Source: Alloascoidea africana
Lineage: Eukaryota; Ascomycota; Alloascoideomycetes; Alloascoideales; Alloascoideaceae
Direction of reading: 5' to 3'
Assembly (NCBI GenBank): GCA_030581615.1
Contig: JAKTTT010000020.1
Coordinates: forward strand, 248,001-312,000
DNA length: 64,000 bases
Below the pieces are notes generated by a model, which ran no database searches, was not told where the DNA came from, and worked only from the letters and a program-made list of their open reading frames with translations. A program made the position numbers and the translations under genes. Positions 54,116 through 63,041 of the stretch are shown here, piece after piece (the stretch's first letter is position 1; every line of letters begins with the position of its first letter).

Positions 54116-55698
54116 ATGGTACGTGCACCGTAATATACTGAGTCTTGTTTCTGCTGTGCCCGCCTTGGCCGTGCTCTTGGCCATGTTCTAGTGCTGTTCT
54201 GCGATCCAGTTGCAGAGCCAGAGCAGGAGCAAGAGCAAGAGCAAGAGCAAGCGAGATCAGGTTCAGGATCAGGATCAGGATCAGAAAAAATTTTCCATTT
54301 ACTAACACACTCTCACGCAAACAGGGAAAAGAAAAGACTCACGTTAACGTCGTTGTCATTGGACACGTCGACTCTGGTAAATCCACAACCACCGGCCACT
54401 TGATCTACAAGTGCGGTGGTATCGACAAGAGAACCATTGAAAAGTTTGAGAAGGAGGCTGCCGAGCTCGGAAAGGGTTCCTTCAAATACGCCTGGGTTCT
54501 TGACAAGCTCAAGGCCGAGCGTGAGCGTGGTATCACCATTGATATTGCTCTGTGGAAATTCGAGACCCCCAAGTACCAGGTCACCGTCATTGATGCCCCC
54601 GGTCATCGTGATTTCATCAAGAATATGATCACTGGTACCTCCCAGGCCGATTGTGCCATTCTCATCATTGCCGGTGGTGTCGGTGAATTCGAGGCTGGTA
54701 TCTCCAAGGACGGTCAGACCCGTGAGCACGCTCTTCTCGCTTTCACCCTGGGTGTCAAGCAGTTGATCGTTGCTGTCAACAAGATGGACTCTGTCAAATG
54801 GTCCGAGGCTCGTTTCAATGAAATCCAGAAGGAAGTCTCCAACTTTATCAAGAAGGTTGGTTTCAACCCCAAGACTGTTCCTTTCGTCCCCATCTCTGGA
54901 TGGAACGGTGACAATATGATTGAGGCCTCCACAAACTGCCCATGGTACAAGGGCTGGACCAAGGAGACCAAAGCCGGTTCTTACAAGGGTAAGACCTTGT
55001 TGGAGGCCATTGATGCCATTGAGCCTCCTTCCCGTCCCGTTGAGAAGCCCCTCCGTCTTCCTCTCCAGGATGTCTACAAGATTGGCGGTATCGGAACTGT
55101 GCCCGTCGGTCGTGTCGAGACCGGTGTCATCAAGGCCGGCCAGGTTGTCACTTTTGCTCCCGCTGGTGTCACCACCGAAGTCAAGTCCGTCGAAATGCAT
55201 CACGAACAATTGGTTGAAGGTGTCCCCGGAGACAATGTCGGTTTCAATGTCAAGAACGTTTCCGTCAAGGAAATCAGACGTGGTAACGTCTGTGGTGATG
55301 CCAAGAACGATCCTCCCAAGGGATGTGAATCTTTCAATGCCCAGGTTATCGTTTTGAACCATCCTGGTCAGATCTCGGCCGGTTACGCTCCAGTTTTGGA
55401 CTGCCATACCGCCCACATTGCTTGCAAGTTCGACACTCTTTTGGAGAAGATTGACCGTCGTACCGGTAAGAAGATGGAGGACAACCCCAAGTTTGTCAAG
55501 TCTGGTGATGCTGCCATTGTCAAGATGGTTCCTTCCAAGCCCATGTGTGTCGAAGCTTTCACTGACTACCCACCTCTCGGACGTTTCGCCGTCCGTGACA
55601 TGAGACAGACCGTGGCCGTCGGTGTCATCAAGGCGGTCGAGAAGGTCGACAAGGCCGGAAAGGTCACCAAGGCTGCCCAAAAAGCAGGCAAGAAATAA
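54116..55698 (+). CDS. TEF1: Translation elongation factor 1-alpha, with an intron straight after the ATG
   Basis: The GTPase that delivers aminoacyl-tRNA to the ribosome. Exons are 54116-54118 (only the ATG) and 54325-55698, giving 458 residues, the same length as S. cerevisiae Tef1. The 206-base intron has a GTACGT donor, a TACTAAC branch site at 54300-54306 and a CAG acceptor, producing [21 protein letters not shown] with the G1 motif. DAPGH, NKMD and a Lys-rich tail (KAGKK) follow. Codon use is strongly biased to C-ending codons, as expected of a highly expressed gene. Yarrowia lipolytica TEF1 has the same ATG-intron arrangement. CTG codons fall on conserved leucines, which supports the standard genetic code. 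The opposite strand is open for 494 codons by codon bias alone. Confidence 0.97.
54215..54284 (+). repeat. two hexamer arrays inside the TEF1 intron
   Basis: Six GAGCAA-type hexamers at 54215-54250 (GAGCCA, GAGCAG, then four GAGCAA) and five GATCAG-type hexamers at 54255-54284 (one GTTCAG). Both are within the intron upstream of the TACTAAC site. Confidence 0.85.
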
Positions 55699-55956
55699 TT
55701 GATCCTGTAGTAGCAGACCTCCCCGGATTGTATACTTTTTATACCTATTTAATTTGACTCTACTAGTATCTGTTAACAATCCCTCCAGTAAACCCACACC
55801 CGTACACCCCTCCCACTTTGTATTACATTTTCACTCGGTGGCACCCTTCTCCGGAACGTTTTCGCTATCTTCATCTTCACCCACCAGGTAGGGCTTCGTC
55901 CACACGAGAAGCACTCACTCAGTCTGCTCACGCTAGATATCCTTATCTTCTGTGGC

Positions 55957-55985
55957 TATATATATAAACACACACACACACACAA
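55957..55985 (+). repeat. TA/CA dinucleotide tract before YPT7
   Basis: TATATATATAAA at 55957-55968 runs into about nine CA units ending 11 bases before the YPT7 ATG. The TA part resembles a TATA box but lies only about 30-40 bases from the start codon. Confidence 0.75.
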
Positions 55986-55996
55986 ATCTACTGATC

Positions 55997-56623
55997 ATGA
56001 CAGGAGGAAGGAAAAAAACATTGCTAAAGGTCATCATCCTTGGTGACTCTGGTGTCGGCAAAACCTCTCTGATGCAACAGTTTGTGAATCAAAAGTTTTC
56101 CCCCCAATACAAGGCAACAATCGGTGCTGATTTCTTGTCCAAAGATGTCGAAGTCGATGACAGATCCGTGACTCTACAAGTATGGGATACGGCGGGGCAA
56201 GAACGATTCCAATCTCTAGGTGTTGCCTTTTATCGTGGTGCTGATTGTTGTGTCCTTGTATACGACGTTAATAATGAAAAATCTTTTGAGTCCTTGACAA
56301 GTTGGAGAGATGAGTTTTTAGTCCAATCAAACCCCAGAAATCCAGAAAGTTTCCCCTTTGTTGTTCTAGGTAATAAGATTGATATTGTTGAAAGCAAAAG
56401 AGTAATTAGTCCAAAACGTGCACAAACTTTTTGTTCGCAATTTGGTGAAGGTGGCGTACCCTATTTCGAAACAAGTGCTAAAGAGGATGTTAATGTTGCA
56501 CAGGCTTTTGAAATAATTGCAAGAAATGCCCTGGCTCAAGAAGAAAGTGAGGATTATAGTGATGTTTATTCAGATGCGATAAATATTCATATGGAAACTG
56601 ATAACACCGGTTGTGCCTGTTGA
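55997..56623 (+). CDS. YPT7: Rab7-type GTPase Ypt7
   Basis: A 208-residue small GTPase. G motifs: GDSGVGKT (P-loop), the TIGAD effector region, WDTAGQE, NKID and ETSAKE. The C-terminus ends in CAC, a doubly geranylgeranylated Rab motif. The effector region [19 protein letters not shown] is the Rab7 type, and residues match yeast Ypt7, which recruits HOPS and drives vacuole and endosome fusion. The start at 55997 gives the expected short N-terminus ([11 protein letters not shown]); the frame is open upstream only through dinucleotide-repeat codons. No intron is needed. Confidence 0.97.
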   Translation: MTGGRKKTLLKVIILGDSGVGKTSLMQQFVNQKFSPQYKATIGADFLSKDVEVDDRSVTLQVWDTAGQERFQSLGVAFYRGADCCVLVYDVNNEKSFESLTSWRDEFLVQSNPRNPESFPFVVLGNKIDIVESKRVISPKRAQTFCSQFGEGGVPYFETSAKEDVNVAQAFEIIARNALAQEESEDYSDVYSDAINIHMETDNTGCAC

Positions 56624-58041
56624 AGTTTGTTTCCAAACTTGTTTGTTTTTTTTCTTTATTGTCTCTTGTTAAAGTGTCTGCGATATTCCCAATGTTGTTG
56701 CTGAACCCAGAAGGAGGAAAAGACAACATACTTTTTTTTGTTTGTTTTTATCAGTTTTTTTCCTCCTTCATGTATGTGGCATTAATTTGCATGGCTCTAC
56801 CAGATTTCATATATCCTATCACACACACATTATCTCTCTCTCTCTCTCTCTCTATCTCTTCTATTAGTAAATACATACGGTTTTAACATGCCTAGCCCAT
56901 ACTAGTATTCAGCTATATCAATTATATATATTTTTTTTATCTGCAAGTCTTTGTTGAGATGAAATCTATGATAAATTCACTTAGTTTTTTATGTGTTGTT
57001 TTTGAATCTATTTTTTTTATAACTTGGAGATATAGACAGAATTGAAATTTGGTTGTGAAGAATGATCAGATTATACGTGTTATGAAACAATAGAAACTGA
57101 TAATTTTAAAAAGTTTGGTGTGTATCTGATAGATGATACCTTTTATCATAGATAGTACTGTTGAGGGGGGAGATTCTTAAAGGTGATCTCATTAAACGTG
57201 ATTTCTAGATAGCCTCTTTTGGGGTCAGGGTCCATCTCCACCTTTTGTCACAAGCTTTTAATATTTGAAACCGAAAACCTCTTTGGCTCGGGATATAATT
57301 CTTTTTGAATGCTTATTCAAGTCTAATACTTGACAGGATCTTAAATGACTAAAATGGCAAACTTATTCATGATCTTTGGTTTCTATGTAATCGGTGTAGA
57401 TATATATGCCAAAAACACAAATACTTGTCCAATTTGTAAGTTTTAACAAAATCAAGAGGGTCAAAGCGTACCTGGCTGTTCCACTGGTCTCCAAAGTACT
57501 ATAAACCAACAGCTATGGAAGTTCACTTGATTCCTTTTAATCCTGTAATGAAACATATTCTGAAGAACTGGCATTGTGAATGTCATCTAGCGAAATAATT
57601 GACGGTTTATATCACTCACTATAAAACATACAACCAATTAAACTGTAATAGAGGTTGAGTCTTACTCCTGAGAGCGTTTTGTAAGTTTTTCTTCTCACAT
57701 TCCATGGCCCACAGGTCTACAATAAACAGTACTCATTCCAAGTCTATTTGTGTCTGCTTCAAGTCAGAGTTGGTGTTAAGCGCCCAAGGCACAGGATTTA
57801 AACTGATAAAAGTTTCTATGTAGGTTGGGAATTAACTTCTATCGGCATCAATGTGAAGATGTTGTTTCACCCAAAATAGCTTATTCGAGTTTGAAACAAA
57901 TTTAGGAAGGAAACAGTTAGCCTTTGCATTTGTTCAAACCAGATACAAGTATTATTACCGCTCTGAGTTAAAAAAAAATGCCCCTACTCGTCCTTTGTAT
58001 CAATAATTAACCTAAACTTAAGAGAGAACAAGGGATCCTTT
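56624..58041. other. gene-poor, AT-rich spacer after YPT7
   Basis: Marks the change from the conserved block to the gene-poor right end. A (TC)n microsatellite runs at about 56833-56853. Long T runs occur at about 56648-56655 and 56930-56938. No conserved gene, RNA gene or transposon signature was recognised. Confidence 0.4.
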
Positions 58042-58522
58042 TTGTGTGATGACCTTCCACAACTTGACCTCACCATCTCGTTTAAAACGTCATTTCTCCA
58101 TTTATGGTCAAAACAAAAAGACCAAATAATCTCTGCTTTTCGCGGCTATCCAATTAGCTCCAAATCTCGGTATTTTTTGAAGGTTTTCTCTTATCTAAAT
58201 CAGTTGAATTGTATAGGCGCTGAAGCAGATGCTCCAGCCGATTTAAAGAACTTAGCTTTAGTAAAAAGGTTTTTTGTTTGAGCATTTCCCCCTCTCTGAT
58301 CTATTTCCTGCTCGCGCTAGGAAGCGCTGGAAAGCGAGTCTAAAACAAATTAATCAGATTTTACAAAAAATGCTCAATATTCCAGTAAGGTTCTCAAAGA
58401 GGTGGCACCCTTGTTTGGGCGGTTACAAAGGCAACGCGAACATTATTAGCATACCATATAGAAATAGAGTTGTTAAGTTATTTCAAGTGTTTCTTGTTTC
58501 CAAAATGAATAATCCTTATTGA
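58042..58522 (+). other. two overlapping short reading frames, possible gene relic
   Basis: Frames 58042-58281 (79 codons) and 58274-58522 (82 codons) overlap by 8 bases in different phases. The second includes a protein-like stretch (LNIPVRFSKRWHPCLGG, then IISIPYRNRVVKLF). No family is recognised. They could be parts of a decayed host gene or chance frames. Neither start codon has supporting context. Confidence 0.2.
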
Positions 58523-58832
58523 TTACAAAGTTGTTAAGTTTTAAGGGTCCAAGTTGACATGTCCCATTTAGGAATCAATAGGAAAAACAAGCGTTTTGCT
58601 TTTCCTTAACCAAACTTAATTCATCGTGTGTTTCTTTGATGCTCATCACTCCTAAGAAAACACAATTCAGAGGAAAGAAAAGACTAATCAAAAAAGGGCA
58701 AATTTTTTTAGTAATAAAGGTCTTGGAATTGATTCATCAAGAGCTCCAAATGTCTATAAGTAGAGGGGCCCCCCCCTCTATTCAATCCTCATACTGACAC
58801 ACTACTTTCATTTTTTTACAACTAACTTTACA
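58523..58832 (+). promoter_or_regulatory. promoter region of the 58833 orphan gene
   Basis: A TATAAGTA box lies at 58755-58762, 71 bases before the start codon, next to an AGGGGCCCCCCCCTCT palindrome-like G/C run that is unusual in this AT-rich stretch. An A/C-rich leader leads up to the ATG. Confidence 0.45.
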
Positions 58833-59753
58833 ATGTTTTGTCCATCTGTTAAATCTTCCGAACCCTCTGAGGTTAATTCTCTTTTTTCTGAGAATAGCAA
58901 CCAAGATTTTTCCGTGTCTGAACTATCCCTCGTTGAAGATGAACAACATAATTCAGAAGATGACAACGAATTTTTTTGGAATGTGCAAGGAGTAATAGGA
59001 CAAATAACTACAAACTTAGCGAACGAGGATTGGGGGGTATTTGAACAAATGAGAAATGATCACGACCAGCATCGCGCTGTAACTCTTTTTGCTGGTTATC
59101 TTATTACCAGGTACGAGAGAGAGCTCTTTGAATCTGCCCCCAACACTCCTAGACAGCGATTGCTACCAACACTCCAGGGAATGTTGGAGGTGGAGGTGAA
59201 TATACTTCAAGATGTAATGTTTTACCAAGAGGAAAGGCCCGAAGCTCCATCATCTCCCCTTGAGGAAGACACCCAAATTGAATCCATTTACCATGAGGAA
59301 GAGTCCGAAGCTGCATCATTTCACGTTGAGGAAGAGTCCGGAATTGAAATGTTTTTCGATGAGGATTATTTCGAAACTGATTCATTTTACCATGAGGAAG
59401 AGTCCGAAACTGAATCATTTTACCATGAGGAAGAGTCCGAAACTGACTCAAGTTTTTCTTTTGGAGAAGGCAGACGTTTGGTTTCACCTGCCGCGATGGA
59501 GATGCTTCAAAGCCTTGTCCAAGAAATACCAGATGACATTTGGAGTCAATACAGTGATTTGGCGTTCTACTATGGAATGCATGAAGGAGTAACGCGCTTC
59601 ATTACAATTGTTACGGAATTGTACGTAGAAGAACTTCAAGTGTTTTTTCCAAACCCTACAATAAGTCACCGCGAAGCATGCAACGTTTATGAAGCGTTAA
59701 AGTATTGCCTGGAAAGACAATTTTTTGAGCGACTTTTCGCAAGATCACATTAA
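58833..59753 (+). CDS. acidic repeat-containing orphan protein
   Basis: A 306-residue protein with no family that I recognise. Residues 1-50 are Ser/Glu/Asp-rich. Residues about 50-125 form a helical segment (WNVQGVIGQITTNLA...). Residues 130-206 consist of seven tandem 11-residue units of the form F-Y-H-E-E-E-S-E-T-x-S, coded by a 33-base repeat, and residues about 215-306 are again helical ('MLQSLVQEIPDDIWSQYSDL', 'YEALKYCLERQFFERLF'). The two flanking helical segments share a W/F...F/Y...R spacing and may be related. No signal peptide or membrane segment is present. A TATA box lies upstream. The repeat region is also open on the other strand for 112 codons, most likely a by-product of the repeat. 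The gene sits in a gene-poor region. Confidence 0.66.
   Translation: MFCPSVKSSEPSEVNSLFSENSNQDFSVSELSLVEDEQHNSEDDNEFFWNVQGVIGQITTNLANEDWGVFEQMRNDHDQHRAVTLFAGYLITRYERELFESAPNTPRQRLLPTLQGMLEVEVNILQDVMFYQEERPEAPSSPLEEDTQIESIYHEEESEAASFHVEEESGIEMFFDEDYFETDSFYHEEESETESFYHEEESETDSSFSFGEGRRLVSPAAMEMLQSLVQEIPDDIWSQYSDLAFYYGMHEGVTRFITIVTELYVEELQVFFPNPTISHREACNVYEALKYCLERQFFERLFARSH
59220..59450 (+). repeat. seven tandem 33-base coding repeats
   Basis: Unit starts are at 59220, 59253, 59286, 59319, 59352, 59385 and 59418. The last two units are nearly identical and the first two are the most divergent, so the array seems to have grown at its 3' side. Each unit codes 11 residues in frame with the 58833 gene. 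Confidence 0.85.
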
Positions 59754-61826
59754 AAGATAAATTCGAAATGTAACCTTCATAGTTCTGTGTTATTGCATCT
59801 TTTAAGTTGAAATGCCAGCACAGGAGGATTCTTGGTGATTTTTAGTTTTGTGATACAACCAAAAAAGCGCTCCCCCATTATCCCAATATACACCATTTTC
59901 TAAAACCATCAAATCTACCACCTTTTTCTTTAACTTGACAAGCACAATAGTTCCATTTGGGAATGCGCAAACAGATCAAGCATGCCAAATGCGTACAGGT
60001 CAATAATTTCATTTTCGGAGGATACATTTTATACAAATGAGGAATAAACGATGGAATGTTCAAAGGTACACAGAGAAAAAAAGAGCAGGAGCTCATATGT
60101 GTTGTAATTGCCTTTTTTTTGTGTTTTTTTAGAGCAAGAGCTCATACTTATTGCAATTGCCTTTTGTTGTTTTTGTTAGAGCAGGAGCTCATATATTTTG
60201 TAATTTCTTTTTGATGTTTTATGGATCAAAATTTCATTTTATTAATATACTGCTTTTTACGTGTCTAAAAATCTTGACAAGTAGAATCAGAATTGTAGTT
60301 TGTCAAGAACCACAGTGCCGCAAAGTCGGCAACGAGATGCGTACAGTGACTTCCAAAACTGAGTTCATAATTTTTAAAAAAACTTTTGAACAACCACCAC
60401 TTCTCCATCTATCTACACATTTACTTCTTACTGTTTGAAGAGTTTGGTGAGTGTAGTGTAACACATGGCTGGAATCATTAAGCTCTGGGTTTTGTGTGTG
60501 TGTGGATTGAGAGGAATTTTTTTTTTTTGAAGACGGACTGAGTATTGTTGCAGGTTAAAAGACAGTAAATAAAATCTACATTTCATTCACTATGTTTTTG
60601 AGCTAATGATATTCTCTAGTATTTCTTAGATGATTTAGTCAAGCAGGTGTATAACAAAATGATTTTATATGGTAAGCATAAGGCCAGTTCTCACATTGAT
60701 AAAGAATGAAGCCATAATTAGTCTTAAAAAATGCCAAATCTCAAGAGAAGTGTCCTCTAAAATAGAGCTGTCACAGTAAGCTATGTCTAAGACTAGGTGG
60801 AAATCAGTTTTGGAGATAACAGCCGAAAGGGTGGACCACTAAAACTTTCCTCAACGGAACTGCAACTTATGATAAGACTTATCTCATCTCAAAAGGTAGA
60901 CAACGCTGAAAAAATTCAATTTTTTTTGCACAAATATGATCAATAAACATGTCTCTATGTAATCAGCCGGAAGAGAGTTTAAGCGCCATAGTGTTAAGCT
61001 CAGCACAAAGCTACAAAATCATCGATCACACCGAGACATCATAGGACTAGATTAGTTTTTGCGCAATCCTAAAAATGCTGGACTCTCGACGACTGGAAAT
61101 AAGTTATTTTGTCATAAAAGGGCTAAGTTTATAGTTTACGGTTAAAGGGGATAGTAGGCTTAGAAGAGACAACTGACTGAAGAACTGGTCCACAAAACGG
61201 TGACAGATAGCAACTTTTTTGCATTGACATGGGTCGCTATCTTCATGGGCTTCGTTACAAGAATAATGGCAATAGGGTAGCTGGTACTTAGTACGTCAAA
61301 TTTTAGAGCAAATGCTTCTTGATTCATTGGTGAAAAAATGAAAACAAGTAGAAAATGCAGTGCTCCAGCAAGATAAAAATCCTAAGCACACAACCGCCAA
61401 TGCTAAGAACAGGCTTGAAACGCATCATATCAGGGCTTTAGCATGACTTTTCAATTTCAAGATTTGGTGGTTGTTTAAAAATTATGGACTCACCGTTCAC
61501 TTTAAAACTCATGTGAGGGTAACCCTATCTTTATTTAAGGAACAGGCTTTGTAACACGACTAGGGGCTTGGTCTTTCTGCTGGCGCTCCCCTGCCCTAGC
61601 ACTCCCACGCGAACTTTCTAACTGAACGTGTTGCCATCCCACAGCCAAATGATCAGCATCCAGGTTATCACAAATCTATAAAACAGTCTCCATTCTCCCA
61701 TGTCTTCATTTTTTTTTTATAAAACATGACAGTGAATAAAACAAATCTCTTTGCAGAATTGCCTCTATTTTGCATCTTCTTTCTCCTTGAGGCGCTATAT
61801 ATAAATTTATTGAGGCCCAAGTTGCA
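59754..61826. other. 2-kb gene-poor spacer between the two orphan genes
   Basis: AT-rich with no convincing gene. It contains a triple repeat at 60082-60224 (listed separately). Frames at 59878-60096 (minus) and 60151-60438 (plus) have no supporting features. TATATATAAA at 61796-61805 is a TATA-like element close to the start of the 61827 gene. Confidence 0.4.
60082..60224 (+). repeat. three tandem copies of a roughly 48-base repeat
   Basis: Copies start at 60082, 60131 and 60178 (spacing 49 and 47). Each begins AGAGCA(G/A)GAGCTCATA, followed by TTGTAATTGCC-like sequence and a T-rich tail. The GAGCTC palindrome is kept in all three copies while the T-rich tails differ in length. Confidence 0.85.
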
Positions 61827-62777
61827 ATGAGTTCATCGGTTTTTTCACTCTCTGCCATCAGTGATTCTGACTCATCGTCAGAAATGGTGCCCGTCTGGGT
61901 GGCGTCTCCATACACTCTAAACACAAATTCAGGGTATGGAGAGGGAATCTGTGAGAGTAATCCTTTTTTTCAACAAGAATCAATGCCTTCTTGGTACAAC
62001 GAGATTTCAGCACCGGCGGACACTACCACAGACTCATATGTTCCACCAGAGGATCTTGATTTGAATCGTTTTAACCAAGATATTTTTTTCGGTTTGAATC
62101 CCGAAATCATGGTAGCCCCAGACCCCGTTCCTACCCCCGTTCCTACCAATTCGGTTTTTACAACAGTAATTCCAGAGTTTAACCAGAGTGGCAACTTCAT
62201 CTTTGAAAAGCAAGACTTGTTGCATCATTTTTGCAGATATGCTGGTATATACTGGGTTCACGGCATTTTCCCTTGGTTCAAAACTGCTTCTAAAGAGTTG
62301 GAGATCAAAGAAAACATGTGTTTTAGAACATTGGATCATTTGCATTTTACACTTTATTTGCATTTCAGTGGGAAGTGGTCAATTGATATCAAAAAAATGA
62401 AAAGTCAAGGGATCAGAGAACATTCATCTTCTGCTAAAATAGCTTTCTCTTGTAAGAAATGCAATCACAAAGTGGCGACTGCTCGTATTATTTGTGATGA
62501 ACATGGGAAAGAATTCTGGAAGATTACCTCTTTTGACCGTCATAAAGTTTGTAAAAACCACATGAGTGGAGCTTACAAGATTGATCATGCACACACCGAC
62601 AGTTTCATTAAATTAATCCATAAGACTTTTGACTTGAAAGGTGATTCACTACTCAAAGAAGGAATTGAACTTTTATATGAGCTTCGAAAATCTACAAAGA
62701 ACGTCAACGATGAAGGTACTCAAGAGAAATTGAAGAGAAGAGTCTCCAAGAGTATTAGAAAGTTTAGATATCTTTAA
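61827..62777 (+). CDS. orphan protein with a possible WRKY/GCM1-like zinc finger
   Basis: A 316-residue protein that I cannot assign. Residues 1-120 are Ser/Pro/Asp-rich and probably disordered. Residues 130-250 form a folded block with Cys209-x2-Cys212, then 'ARIICDEHGKEFWKITSFDRHKVCKNH' (split here; His239, Cys242 and His245). The pattern C-x2-C, strand, 'G..FWKI', H-x2-C/H resembles the WRKY-GCM1 zinc fingers found in fungal proteins such as Rbf1 and Aft and in MULE transposases. That would suggest DNA binding by a regulator or a domesticated transposase part, which is inference. The C-terminal 60 residues are basic and helical, ending KRRVSKSIRKFRYL. A TATA-like TATATATAAA lies just upstream. 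It neighbours a pogo transposon but is not part of it. Confidence 0.6.
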   Translation: MSSSVFSLSAISDSDSSSEMVPVWVASPYTLNTNSGYGEGICESNPFFQQESMPSWYNEISAPADTTTDSYVPPEDLDLNRFNQDIFFGLNPEIMVAPDPVPTPVPTNSVFTTVIPEFNQSGNFIFEKQDLLHHFCRYAGIYWVHGIFPWFKTASKELEIKENMCFRTLDHLHFTLYLHFSGKWSIDIKKMKSQGIREHSSSAKIAFSCKKCNHKVATARIICDEHGKEFWKITSFDRHKVCKNHMSGAYKIDHAHTDSFIKLIHKTFDLKGDSLLKEGIELLYELRKSTKNVNDEGTQEKLKRRVSKSIRKFRYL

Positions 62778-63041
62778 GCTTCTCCTTTAACTTTACTTTT
62801 GCTTCCTAGATTTAAGTCAATAGGTTTGAGACTAGTAACTGCATAGATGGCCTTTCGTTTAACCCTTTTATTAAAATAAGTAAAAGATTTCACTTTTCCT
62901 TAATATTGGCAGATCGAGGGTGTTTACAGCCTTGCAAGAGATATAATAGGCGATTTGCCGCACGGAGCAAAATGCCAGGGAAAGAACCTTAAAAAGCAGG
63001 GATGCATTGCATTTTTTTTCTACCAGGTAACGTAGTTGATA

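Noticed and set aside
54313-55797. 494-codon minus-strand frame opposite TEF1
   Set aside because: A known kind of artefact of highly biased TEF1 genes; no family features.
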